This document shows, one piece after another, positions 1-8,436 of a stretch of 64,000 bases of DNA (position 1 is its first letter; the number at the start of each line of letters is the position of its first letter). Both the position numbers and the translations under genes were made by a program. The notes under the pieces are model-generated. The model ran no database searches. It was given only the letters and a program-made list of their open reading frames with translations, and was not told where the DNA came from. The DNA comes from Bacteroidaceae bacterium (GTDB taxonomy: Bacteria; Bacteroidota; Bacteroidia; Bacteroidales; Bacteroidaceae): contig JAFTVE010000026.1 of NCBI GenBank assembly GCA_017465905.1, positions 1 through 64,000 on the forward strand, written 5' to 3'.

Positions 1-163
1 CAACAGTTAATTTGCGCACACACATCAGGGCATGAAATGTTCATATATAAAAACTCTTATTTTTGTATTAGATATACTACGTATATATAATACTTAAATA
101 AGCCCTATTATTATAGGCGGCGACGAAAACGAAAAAAGGGGTGACAGAGCAAATTAACTGTTG
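1..163. repeat. 15-bp inverted repeat pair enclosing ~130 bp, left end cut by the window
   Basis: CAACAGTTAATTTGC at 1-15 is the exact reverse complement of GCAAATTAACTGTTG at 149-163. The left arm begins at the window edge, so its full length is unknown. The right arm runs on into another copy of the ACTGTTGAC-type microrepeat seen elsewhere in the window. It could be a small MITE, an invertible segment or a chance pairing of microrepeats. Confidence 0.5.
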
Positions 164-326
164 ACTGTTTACTGTTGACCGCCCTGTTTCCAGTACAGGA
201 TGCCCCGCGAGTGGCGACCCCGAAGTTTTCCCACACCTACAAACTACTTTTCGAGCACCTACGAGCGCCGCGCCGCGCACCTGCGCTAAAAATTTATTTC
301 ACTGAAATAAAGGCGCTTGCGCAAAT

Positions 327-366
327 TCTTTTGCAGTCTGTTGCAATCTTTTGCAGTCTGTTGCAT
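327..366. repeat. 20-bp tandem duplication
   Basis: The unit TCTTTTGCAGTCTGTTGCAA at 327-346 is followed directly by a second copy at 347-366 that differs only in the last base. No gene overlaps it. Function unknown. Confidence 0.8.
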
Positions 367-468
367 TAAGTCGAAACTTGTCGGAAGGATATTGTACCTT
401 TGCGTATCATTTGATGGGCACGCGTTCTTTGACTTTGTTGATACACAAAAACAATAAATCTCTTTCCC

Positions 469-483
469 CTCCTGCCGCAGGAG
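469..483 (-). terminator. weak hairpin just downstream of metF
   Basis: CTCCTGC and GCAGGAG form a short GC-rich hairpin four bases after the metF stop. On the minus strand it is followed by A/G-rich sequence and only a loose T-rich stretch, so it is a plausible but weak terminator. Confidence 0.35.
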
Positions 484-486
484 TTG

Positions 487-1440
487 TCAATATATAGCCT
501 TCGCCACCTGCTTCACGCTATCTGTGGCTGCCATGGCATAGAAGTGTATGCTGGGCACGCCGTGGGCGATGAGTTCGCGGCACTGGGCGGTGCACCACTC
601 GATGCCTACCTGGCGCACTTCGTCGTCGCTCTTGCAGCGCAGCACCTCGGTGGCCAGGGCTTGCGGGATGTCTACCTTGAAGGTCTTGGGGATGATGCTC
701 AGCTGGCGGGCGGTCTTCAAGGGTTTGATGCCGGGGATGATGGGGATGGTGATGCCCTCGGCACGGGCACGCTCGACGAAGCGGAAGTAGCGGTCGTTGT
801 CGTAGAAGAGCTGGGTGACGGCATACTGGGCACCGGCCTTGACCTTCTCGCGCAGCCAGTAGAGGTCCATATCCATGTTGGGCGACTCCTCGTGCTTCTC
901 GGGGTAGCAGGCTACGCCGTAGGTGAAGGGTTGGCCGGGCTCCTTGATGGGCGAGCCGTCGATGAAGTAGCCCTCGTTGAAGCGGTTGACCTGTGCCTGC
1001 AGCTCTATGGCGTGGCTGTAGCCGTTGCCGGTGGGGGTGAACAGGGACTCGTGCTTGGCCTTGTCGCCACGCAGGAGCAGCAGGTCGGTGATGCCGAGGA
1101 ACTGGAGGTCGAGCAGCACATACTCGGTCTCTTCACGGGTGAAGCCGCTACAGAGTATGTGGGGCACGACGGGGATGTCGTACCTGTTCTTGATGGCGGC
1201 GGCCACGGCCACGGTGCCGGGGCGGCGGCGCAGCGATACCTTATGGAAGACACCCTCGGGCGACTCCTGGTATACGTATTCGCTTCGGTGGGTGGTGATA
1301 TTGATGTAGCGGGGGTTGAACTCGCGCAGCTCGTCGATGGTGCGGAACAGGCTGTTGATGCCTGTGCCCTTGAGCGGGGGCAGCACTTCGAAGGAGAAGG
1401 CGGTGCCGTTGCCGGTGGTGATGGAGTCTATGACGGACAT
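487..1440 (-). CDS. metF: methylenetetrahydrofolate reductase
   Basis: Flavoprotein of one-carbon metabolism that reduces 5,10-methylene-tetrahydrofolate to 5-methyl-tetrahydrofolate, the methyl donor for methionine synthesis; cytosolic. The 317-residue length fits the single-domain bacterial enzyme. The N-terminal FSFEVLPP motif (Glu18) matches the conserved catalytic-Glu region, and the C-terminal part has the QLFYDN...IPIIPGIKPL pattern typical of MetF. I chose the ATG at 1440 over one at 1503, because the extra 21 residues derive from an AACTCATAACTCA-type microrepeat leader and show no homology to MetF. A TACCTTTG -7 box lies on the minus strand at 1481-1488. No methionine genes adjoin it. 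Family call is secure. Confidence 0.95.
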   Translation of the reverse strand: MSVIDSITTGNGTAFSFEVLPPLKGTGINSLFRTIDELREFNPRYINITTHRSEYVYQESPEGVFHKVSLRRRPGTVAVAAAIKNRYDIPVVPHILCSGFTREETEYVLLDLQFLGITDLLLLRGDKAKHESLFTPTGNGYSHAIELQAQVNRFNEGYFIDGSPIKEPGQPFTYGVACYPEKHEESPNMDMDLYWLREKVKAGAQYAVTQLFYDNDRYFRFVERARAEGITIPIIPGIKPLKTARQLSIIPKTFKVDIPQALATEVLRCKSDDEVRQVGIEWCTAQCRELIAHGVPSIHFYAMAATDSVKQVAKAIY

Positions 1441-1508
1441 GGGTTGTGAGTTATGAGTTATGAGTTGTGAGTTTCCATTGCAAAGGTAATGAAATTTACA
1501 CATTTCTA

Positions 1509-1539
1509 TTGAGTTATTCGGGAAAATGTCTTAACTTTG
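1509..1539 (+). promoter_or_regulatory. Bacteroidetes-type promoter of the M60 peptidase gene
   Basis: TTG at 1509-1511 and TAACTTTG at 1532-1539 are separated by 20 bases, matching the TTG-N19..21-TAnnTTTG consensus of the Bacteroidetes primary sigma factor. It is ~45 bp ahead of the peptidase start. Confidence 0.75.
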
Positions 1540-1584
1540 TCCCGAGAAAGTATGAGTATTCACTAAAACCATGATAAAAAACGT

Positions 1585-4500
1585 ATGAAAAAGAAAATCT
1601 CACTATTGGTAATGTTTGTTTTATGCGTGTGTGGCATGCGCGCGCAGTATGTGGCTCCCTCGGAGGGAGTGTTCCGTATCGTCAACGTAGAGTATGGAGC
1701 TGCGATGTCGGAGAATTTCGTGAGCGGCAAACTGCAGTGTGCGGCCGTCGGGGATGCCGATGACTATGAACAGATGTGGTTGCTGAAAAAGAGTGGCGAT
1801 TATTACACTATCCAGAACGTATTTACCGGAGCCTATGTGCAGACAGGGAATTCGGGCACCGAGGTCCCCTATTGGACTGGTAAGGACCCCAAGAACTTTC
1901 ATATAGTGGCGAATCTCAACTGGGGTGGCTATAATATTTGGGATACTGGCTTGGGAGCGGCACAAGGTCTGCATAGCAAAGGTGCCGAAGGCAATATCGT
2001 GCGCTGGACAACTGAGGCACAAAAGGCTGCGTCGGAGTGGCAGTTCGTAAGTATTGACATCACCGATGAAGATATGGCCAAGGCGCGCGCTGCCTTTGCA
2101 GAGTTTGCCAATGCGCGGGCTAACGAGAATGCCTATGCCGAGGCGTTGGCTACCGTATTTGAAGATGTTGCATGCACCGTGCTCAAGGGCGAATATGCCT
2201 CCATGGAGGATGAGGCGCTGCGCGATGCCTTGACGGCCAAGAACCTGCCTACGGAACTTGTGGAGATGGCCGTGAAGGTGAAGAACGACAGCTGGGGAGA
2301 ACCCAACGAGAAGGCAGGAAAGCCTGACTGGGACGGCCAGTATGCCAAGAAGTTCCGTGTGCAGCTCGTTGAACCTTATAGCATTGCCGGAGAGATTACC
2401 TCGTGGTTTGGTCATAATGCACATACCAATATGGACAATCCCACCGGACTCTACATGAACAAGTGTCAGGTAGCCTATGTCATGGTGGAAGGCGAAATCA
2501 AGGAAGGCGCCGAATTGTGGGCTTGCTGGATTAATGGACACAGCAAAATGCCCAACTACAACAATGGCTATTCCAACGGTGTGCGTCTGCATAGCGGATT
2601 GAATGTCGTTCCCTTTGGCACCGATGGCAGTGCCCTCTACATCAACTATCTGGTGCATACCTATAACCCCTCAACAAAGACCTTCCCGCGAAAGTTGGGC
2701 GACTATGATGACCTCAAGGTACATGTCGAGGGTGGATATATCAACGGCTACTACAATGCGCATGGCGACGCACTCTACAAGGCCGATACCGATGCCGACT
2801 GGGTATACTATGAGGAGCGTGCCAACCTGCGCAACATCACCATCCTGGGCAAGCTGCAGATATTGCAGTTTGAACTCAACGATGTGACCGTCACCGAGGA
2901 CAACGGCAATACATGGACCGAGAGGGGACTGGCCAAGCTCTTCCCCGAAGAACTGCCTGCCAGCCTGCCCGAGAACCAGCGCATCAATGCCATCGTGGAG
3001 GCATGGGACCGTATCATGCTGATAGAGAAGATGACGATGGGCTTGGTGAGCAAGGAGGTGGCCGACTCGATGAACCTGCTCTATCCCCGATGGGACGGCG
3101 CCTGGGAAAACAAGGCCGAGATGTATGACTACGAAGGATACTATGACTACTGCGAAGGACGCAACTATGCCGACTACTACAACCACCACGGATTGGCATT
3201 CGGTACCGTGTCAGGCTATATGTATGGCAGCTGGGACCATTGCGGATACCATATCAACACCACACCGAGTGTGCTGACACAGATTGCAACAGAGGCTGGC
3301 CCGACATGGGGACCTGCCCACGAAATTGGTCACCAGCATCAGGGACTCCTCACCGTGAACGGACTCACCGAGGTAACCAACAACCTGTTCTCAAACATTG
3401 CCGTGTGGTATATGGGCATGGGCACCTCGCGTGTGAACGGCTCGGAGGGTAGTCTTCCCAAGGTGTACGACAACTTCAAGGCAGGGGGCGACTTCTTCGG
3501 CAACAACATCTGGGCACTCACGCAGATGTACTACCGCCTGTGGCTCTACTATCACCGTGCAGGCAACGACACACAGTTCTACCCCAAACTCTTCGAACTG
3601 CTGCGCCACAACCCCATGTCGGGCGGATACTACCAGCAGGGCAAGACCACTATCCTTCATTTCTATCAGATGTGTTGCGAGGCAGCTCAGGAAGACCTCA
3701 CCGAATTTTTCCGCGCATACGGATTCTTCCGTGTCATGAACAATCGTTTCGTGGGTGACTACTCCAACTCTGAGTATACCCAGTCGCAAGCCGATATCGA
3801 TGCTGCCATTGCGGCCGTCAAGGCAAAGGGCTATCCCGTAAACAACAAACCCCTCTTCATCAACGACTGTACTCCCGAGGCAACCTATAGCCACGACGGA
3901 AAGACTCAGCGCAGCTACTGGGACGGAGGGTCTACCACAAATGGCTCCAATGCCGAGTTAGGCTCGTACATATCCTTTATCTCGGGAGACACGATTACTG
4001 GACGATATGTATACTCGCTTACGGACGATCGTCTCACCATTGGAAGCGGTGAACATGCAGTGGGCTTTGCCATCTATGGCAAGGAGGGTGAGATTGTGGC
4101 ATTCTCGAACCACCATACCTTCACTGTCACTGATGAGGTAGCAGCATTGATTCGTGCCGATGAGGCTACCATTATGGCGATAGCAGGTACGGGTGCCGAC
4201 ATGAAGGTCGTGTCAAAAGCACAGGGAGGCACTGAAGCAGAGCAATTGCAAGCACTCAAGAATGCGCTCGCTGAGGCTAACGACATCCTCTCAATGTCGG
4301 ACGACACGGGCACCAACGTGGGCTATTTCAAGAGCAACTATCTGGGCGCCTTGACCGCTCTTGTACGTGCAGCCGAGGAGGCAAGAGACAATAAGGACGC
4401 GTCCGTACACTCATACGGCGAGTGGGCTATCGTACTTGAGAAGGCCGTGATGGCAATCCGTGAGAGGAGCGAAGCCAAGGTTCCTCTCTACACCGATGAC

Positions 4501-5706
4501 TACTACGCCCTCAATAGCGTACGCCATAAGAATACCTCTATGGAGTTCTCTACAGCAGGCCTTAAGGTGACATTCTCCGCACCGGCCGAGAACACCAAGA
4601 AGCAATGGATATTTGTTCCTACAGAGGCCCCCAATCAATACTACCTGCGCAACCTCGAGACAGGCATGTATGTGTCGTCCGTCAATCCGGGAGTGCGCGT
4701 GAAGGCGGCGGCTACGGATGTCAAGGATGCCATCGCCTTCAACCTGATCGAGGACGATCCCGCGGTATTCCTCTTGCAGAGCGTAAGCAATACCTCCTTG
4801 TATCTGGCATGCGATAATAGTAAGAATGTGTTTGCTACGGATGAAGTATCCTCGGTGGCTCATTGGGCTATATCTTCCGTAGTCGACAACCATAGCGCCA
4901 TCATAAAGGCGAAGCTTGAGACCCTGTTGGGTATGGTGGACATTACCCTGAACGAGCTTATCGCCTCTTCGGAGCCTGAGTTGAAGCTGCATGATGATAT
5001 CACCATCCTTGATGAGCAACTGATTGAATACATCGTAACTTTGCGTACCGCCTGTGCGGCTGCCCGCAAGGCTATTGAGGATGGATATGCCTACCTTGAT
5101 GAAATGTACGCGGATGTAGACGAAGCACATAATCAAGTGAAGGCGGCTTACCAGAAGGCACTGACATTGCCTGAGGCAACTACAGGAAGCGAAGTGATGT
5201 GCTACTATCTGCAATGCCTCGATACCGAGGCCTACGCTTATGCCTATGAAGGCTCAGGACGCTACAATGGAGCACTCCGCACAGGTGAGCTGACCGATGA
5301 GCATAGCTACAGATTCTATCTGCGCCCGGGCGATGCTGAGGGGCAGTACTACATATTTAATTGGCATACGGGCAAGGCTGCTGGCATTAGCGGACGTTAC
5401 ATCTACGTCAACGGCTCGGCCGATGCAGAGCCCTTCACCATCAGCGTCGCTACAGAGGGGTACGGATATGTTATCAGCACTGCAGAGGGCATGTGGAACG
5501 TTCAGACATCTGAGAATGGTTATGTTCAGTTCACCTCAAAGCCTGCCATGTGGCTGCTTGTGCCTATAGGCAAGTACGACACTACAGGTATCGTTACGCC
5601 CGAACTTCCGACAGACGGTATCTACTACGACCTGCTGGGCCGTCCGGTAGAGAAACCTACAACAGGTATCTATATCTGCAATGGACGTAAGGTGATTGTG
5701 AAGTAA
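1585..5706 (+). CDS. secreted M60-family (enhancin/mucinase-like) zinc metallopeptidase
   Basis: A large (1373 aa) exported protease likely to act on O-glycosylated host glycoproteins such as mucins, as known for M60 enzymes of gut Bacteroidetes. A signal peptide (about residues 1-20, MKKKISLLVMFVLCVCGMRA) starts the protein. Residues ~25-150 resemble a ricin-type beta-trefoil lectin module. The zinc site HEIGH is at 579-583 with a suitable third ligand at Glu596, fitting the M60 pattern HExxHx(8,28)E. The C-terminal third contains helical regions and a second lectin-like module. The final ~35 residues (GIYYDLLGRPVEKP...GIYICNGRKVIVK) are the short sorting-type tail common in Bacteroidales secreted proteins, consistent with the type IX genes nearby. 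The gene is monocistronic, with its own promoter and terminator. Substrate is inferred. Confidence 0.9.
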   Translation: MKKKISLLVMFVLCVCGMRAQYVAPSEGVFRIVNVEYGAAMSENFVSGKLQCAAVGDADDYEQMWLLKKSGDYYTIQNVFTGAYVQTGNSGTEVPYWTGKDPKNFHIVANLNWGGYNIWDTGLGAAQGLHSKGAEGNIVRWTTEAQKAASEWQFVSIDITDEDMAKARAAFAEFANARANENAYAEALATVFEDVACTVLKGEYASMEDEALRDALTAKNLPTELVEMAVKVKNDSWGEPNEKAGKPDWDGQYAKKFRVQLVEPYSIAGEITSWFGHNAHTNMDNPTGLYMNKCQVAYVMVEGEIKEGAELWACWINGHSKMPNYNNGYSNGVRLHSGLNVVPFGTDGSALYINYLVHTYNPSTKTFPRKLGDYDDLKVHVEGGYINGYYNAHGDALYKADTDADWVYYEERANLRNITILGKLQILQFELNDVTVTEDNGNTWTERGLAKLFPEELPASLPENQRINAIVEAWDRIMLIEKMTMGLVSKEVADSMNLLYPRWDGAWENKAEMYDYEGYYDYCEGRNYADYYNHHGLAFGTVSGYMYGSWDHCGYHINTTPSVLTQIATEAGPTWGPAHEIGHQHQGLLTVNGLTEVTNNLFSNIAVWYMGMGTSRVNGSEGSLPKVYDNFKAGGDFFGNNIWALTQMYYRLWLYYHRAGNDTQFYPKLFELLRHNPMSGGYYQQGKTTILHFYQMCCEAAQEDLTEFFRAYGFFRVMNNRFVGDYSNSEYTQSQADIDAAIAAVKAKGYPVNNKPLFINDCTPEATYSHDGKTQRSYWDGGSTTNGSNAELGSYISFISGDTITGRYVYSLTDDRLTIGSGEHAVGFAIYGKEGEIVAFSNHHTFTVTDEVAALIRADEATIMAIAGTGADMKVVSKAQGGTEAEQLQALKNALAEANDILSMSDDTGTNVGYFKSNYLGALTALVRAAEEARDNKDASVHSYGEWAIVLEKAVMAIRERSEAKVPLYTDDYYALNSVRHKNTSMEFSTAGLKVTFSAPAENTKKQWIFVPTEAPNQYYLRNLETGMYVSSVNPGVRVKAAATDVKDAIAFNLIEDDPAVFLLQSVSNTSLYLACDNSKNVFATDEVSSVAHWAISSVVDNHSAIIKAKLETLLGMVDITLNELIASSEPELKLHDDITILDEQLIEYIVTLRTACAAARKAIEDGYAYLDEMYADVDEAHNQVKAAYQKALTLPEATTGSEVMCYYLQCLDTEAYAYAYEGSGRYNGALRTGELTDEHSYRFYLRPGDAEGQYYIFNWHTGKAAGISGRYIYVNGSADAEPFTISVATEGYGYVISTAEGMWNVQTSENGYVQFTSKPAMWLLVPIGKYDTTGIVTPELPTDGIYYDLLGRPVEKPTTGIYICNGRKVIVK

Positions 5707-5727
5707 GAGATACGAGTAATGATAAGA

Positions 5728-5767
5728 GGCGGGTGACAATATCGGTTTGTCATCCGCCCCTTCTTTT
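5728..5767 (+). terminator. terminator of the M60 gene
   Basis: GGCGGGTGACAA at 5728-5739 pairs with TTGTCATCCGCC at 5747-5758 (one G-U) around a short loop, followed by the pyrimidine tract CCTTCTTTT. It lies between convergent genes and may serve both. Confidence 0.75.
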
Positions 5768-5795
5768 ATATGAGTAACTGTTTGGGACGAGAGTC

Positions 5796-6212
5796 CTATC
5801 GCTCAATCTTCACGATTCTGCTTCCGTCGGCCTGCTCTTCAATATTGACGCGCACAGTATCTTCGGGGAGCAGCTCCTCTATGAGTTCGGGCCACTCGAT
5901 GAAGCAGAGGCCACGTCCGTAGAAATAATCTTCGTAGCCCATGTCATAGACCTCGGCCAGACGCTTGATGCGGTAGAAGTCGAAGTGGTAGATGGGGCGG
6001 CCAGAGGGAGTGTCATACTCATTCACGATGGCGAATGTGGGCGAGTTCACGGTGTCGGTGACGCCCATGGCTTCACACAGGGCTTTCACAAAGGTGGTCT
6101 TGCCGGCACCCATCGTACCGTAGAAAGCAAAGATGCGGCTTTCGCCCATCTGAGCAATAAACTCTTGTGCTGCAGATGCAAGGCTGGAAATGTCTTTTAT
6201 CGTGATTGTCAT
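5796..6212 (-). CDS. tsaE: tRNA threonylcarbamoyladenosine biosynthesis ATPase TsaE
   Basis: TsaE is the P-loop ATPase partner of TsaB/TsaD in making the t6A37 modification of ANN-decoding tRNAs; cytosolic. The 138 residues fit the family. Walker A is GTMGAGKTT at 32-40, with TVNSPTFAIVNEYD, YHFDFYR and FIEWPE following in the usual TsaE order. Its ATG overlaps the stop of upstream porX by four bases (ATGA), so the two are translationally coupled at the end of a leftward operon. Confidence 0.95.
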   Translation of the reverse strand: MTITIKDISSLASAAQEFIAQMGESRIFAFYGTMGAGKTTFVKALCEAMGVTDTVNSPTFAIVNEYDTPSGRPIYHFDFYRIKRLAEVYDMGYEDYFYGRGLCFIEWPELIEELLPEDTVRVNIEEQADGSRIVKIER

Positions 6213-7831
6213 CGTTTCTTAGGAATTAGTGTTATCAAAGGTACTATCATCTCTTCCATGGAGATGCCCCCGTGCTGGAAGGTGTCGCGGTAGTACGATA
6301 CGTAGTGGTTGTAGTTGTTGGGGTAGGCGAAGAAGTTGTCGCCCCATGCAAAGATATACGCCGTGCTCACGTTGGGCGAGGGAAGGAATACCTTGCGGGG
6401 ATCCTTGATCTCGTACACTTCACGCGCATTATAACTGAGGTTCTTGCCTAGCTTGTAGCGCAGGTTGGTATTGACGTTGCGGTCGCCCACCACCTTGACG
6501 GGATTGTTCACGCGTATGCTCCCGTGGTCGGTCGTGATAATCACCTTGTAGTCGCCTTCGGCAAACAGGGTGAACAGTTCGCGCAAGGGCGAGTGGCGGA
6601 ACCACGTCGTTGTCACCGAGCGGTAGGCGGCTTCGTCAGCGGCGAGTTCGCGTAGGGTTTTCGACTCTGTACGGGCATGGCTGAGCAGGTCGATGAAGTT
6701 GACTACCACCACGTTGAGGTCATAGTTCGCAAATTGGTGGAATTGAGATACCAGCCGCTCTGCCCCCTGTGCATCATTGATTTTGTGATACGAGAAGGTG
6801 TCGCGACGGCGGTAGCGGTCAATCTGTGTCTGTATGAGTGGTGCCTCATTGAGATTCTTTCCCTCTTCCTCATCCTCGTCGACCCATAGCTCGGGAAACA
6901 TCTCGGCTATCTTGTTGGGCATGAGACCCGAGAAAATGGCATTGCGGGCATATTGTGTGGCGGTCGGCAGGATGCTGTAGTAGAGCTCCTCGTCGAAGGC
7001 AAACTCGCCACTCAGCTCATGGCTGATGACCTTCCACTGATCGTAGCGGAAGTTGTCGAACACGATGAGCACCACTTTCTCCTTCTGGTCTAGCAGAGGA
7101 AAGATGCGGTCGCGGAAGAGGTGAGGGGAGAGTAAGGGATGCCCTTCTCCCTGCCCCTCCCGGGGAGGGATGATTGATGTGGTGCGAGGACCGGAAGCTC
7201 CCCCTCGGGGGGAGTTGAGGGAACTGAACCATCCCTCATAGTTTCGCCTTATATATTTGGCAAAGAGGTTGTTGGCCTCCTCTTTTTGCACGCGTAGCAT
7301 TTCGCTCATGTTGTTGTCGGCATGCTCCAACTCCAGCTCCCAGTGTACGAGCGTCTTGTACACCTCTACCCAATCGTTGTATGTGGAGGCATCATTGATT
7401 TGCATGGCTATGCGCCCCATGTTTTGCTGGTAGTTGGTGTTGGTTGTTTCGGTGATGATATCTTTCTTGTGGATATTCTTCTTCAGTGCCAGCAGTATCT
7501 GGTTGGGGTTGACGGGCTTGATGAGGTAGTCGGCTATCTTGGCCCCGATGGCCTGGTTCATGATGTTCTCCTCTTCGCTCTTGGTCACCATCACCACGGG
7601 CACGGTGGGCTGTATCTCCTTGATGAGTGATAGCGTCTCCAGCCCCGTGAGGCCCGGCATGTTCTCGTCGAGCAGGATGAGGTCGTAGCTTCGCTCGCGG
7701 CAACGGTCGAGTGCGTCGCGTCCATTGGTGGCAGTATCTATCTCATACCCCTTCCCCTTGAGGAAGAGGATATGAGCACGCAGGAGCTCTATCTCGTCGT
7801 CAATCCAAAGTAGTGTGCCATTCTTAGCCAT
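6209..7831 (-). CDS. porX: PorX-like response regulator with PglZ domain (type IX secretion regulator), carrying an in-frame repeat insertion
   Basis: PorX is an orphan response regulator that, with PorY and SigP, controls type IX secretion genes. Residues 1-~125 form a receiver domain (acidic pair D11/D12, phospho-acceptor D55 in LLDENMPG, conserved Lys in YLIKPVN); a helical linker follows, then a PglZ/alkaline-phosphatase-like domain (VLIVFDNFRYDQWKVI; TTDHGS). I start at the ATG at 7831 (540 aa, MAKNGTLLWIDDE); an upstream ATG at 7888 would add 19 unrelated residues and overlap the GNAT stop. Residues ~206-233 are a Pro/Gly/Arg-rich segment encoded by a palindromic repeat (see separate entry) between NYEGWFSSL and LFRDRIFPLL, where family members read straight through. 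It overlaps tsaE by 4 nt. Identity is firm; the effect of the insertion is unknown. Confidence 0.9.
   Translation of the reverse strand: MAKNGTLLWIDDEIELLRAHILFLKGKGYEIDTATNGRDALDRCRERSYDLILLDENMPGLTGLETLSLIKEIQPTVPVVMVTKSEEENIMNQAIGAKIADYLIKPVNPNQILLALKKNIHKKDIITETTNTNYQQNMGRIAMQINDASTYNDWVEVYKTLVHWELELEHADNNMSEMLRVQKEEANNLFAKYIRRNYEGWFSSLNSPRGGASGPRTTSIIPPREGQGEGHPLLSPHLFRDRIFPLLDQKEKVVLIVFDNFRYDQWKVISHELSGEFAFDEELYYSILPTATQYARNAIFSGLMPNKIAEMFPELWVDEDEEEGKNLNEAPLIQTQIDRYRRRDTFSYHKINDAQGAERLVSQFHQFANYDLNVVVVNFIDLLSHARTESKTLRELAADEAAYRSVTTTWFRHSPLRELFTLFAEGDYKVIITTDHGSIRVNNPVKVVGDRNVNTNLRYKLGKNLSYNAREVYEIKDPRKVFLPSPNVSTAYIFAWGDNFFAYPNNYNHYVSYYRDTFQHGGISMEEMIVPLITLIPKKR
7132..7216. repeat. palindromic GC-rich repeat inserted in frame inside porX
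   Basis: Read on the plus strand, 7141-7182 resembles the DUF559-associated repeat described at 53114-53160 (…CCTGCCCCTCCC-GGGGAGGG-TGATT…). A second palindrome, CTCCCC-CTCGG-GGGGAG, follows at 7198-7214. Together they encode ~28 residues (…SPRGGASGPRTTSIIPPREGQGEG…) with the porX frame kept open. Confidence 0.7.
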
Positions 7832-7887
7832 AATTCTCTGTTTTTGGTTATTGTAAGGACTATTATGATGAGTGTTGGGGCTATGCA

Positions 7888-8325
7888 CTACAACTGCATT
7901 TTGTATACGTTGGTCTCTTTAGACTCAAACCCCACCGAGCGGTATAGCGCATTGGCTGCCACACGCTTGGGTTTGGAGGTCAGCATGAGTACCTGTATGC
8001 CACGCTCTCGGGCAAGCCCTATGGCATAGTCTACAAGCTTGCGCCCCAGTGCCTTGCCACGATAAGCCTCGTCCACCACCACATCCTCAATCCAACCCCT
8101 TTTGCCTGTGGGGCTCATGCAGGTGTTCAGCGTGAGCATCCCCACCACTTGTGCCTGATTGTCTACCAACAGACAAAGGTCGCTGCTGGGGTCTTCCACA
8201 AGCGTGTGGTACATCTCGGGTGTCAAGGTGATGCAGCGTGTGGTGAGTTGCGCGAGCAGGCACACCACGCCTTGGTAATGCTGTTTGTCAAAGGCAGTAG
8301 GGACAATAATCGTGAACTCTTCCAT
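7888..8325 (-). CDS. GNAT-family N-acetyltransferase
   Basis: A 145-residue single-domain GNAT protein that would transfer an acetyl group from acetyl-CoA to an unknown amine. The core is visible as WIEDVVVDEAYRGKALGRKLVDYAIGLARERG, with the R-G-K-A-L-G-R pyrophosphate-binding turn, followed by LMLTSKPKRVAANALYRSVGF (motif B). It sits between the porW-like gene (110 bp upstream) and porX (56 bp downstream) on the same strand, probably in the same transcription unit. Substrate cannot be read from sequence. Confidence 0.85.
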   Translation of the reverse strand: MEEFTIIVPTAFDKQHYQGVVCLLAQLTTRCITLTPEMYHTLVEDPSSDLCLLVDNQAQVVGMLTLNTCMSPTGKRGWIEDVVVDEAYRGKALGRKLVDYAIGLARERGIQVLMLTSKPKRVAANALYRSVGFESKETNVYKMQL

Positions 8326-8436
8326 AATTTCCTTGCATTTACCTTGCGAAGATACGAATTTATCGGCAAAAGCATACGTTTATTTATGGTAAAAGTTCAT
8401 AAATACTCGTATGTATAGAAGTAGTGACGTTGTGTG

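Larger units (their letters stand above)
1..486. other. intergenic region upstream of the window's first gene, with small repeats and no supported gene
   Basis: I see no credible coding sequence in these bases. They hold an inverted repeat (1-15 with 149-163), a 19-base AT-rich palindrome at 293-311 (TTTATTTCA-C-TGAAATAAA), a 20-bp tandem duplication at 327-366, and a TACCTTTG box at 395-402. That box looks like a Bacteroidetes -7 element reading rightward, but its nearest TTG (378-380) is only 14 bases away and no rightward gene follows, so I do not call a promoter. Confidence 0.6.

Noticed and set aside
484-1449. Long rightward open frame opposite metF
   Set aside because: It is the antisense shadow of the metF coding sequence; low-complexity Val/Gly/Leu composition and no family resemblance.
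8387-8404. Possible solo copy of the 615-bp element's inverted repeat (GGTAAAAGTTCATAAAT)
   Set aside because: About 16 of 18 bases match and nothing else around it does; too short to separate from chance in AT-rich DNA.
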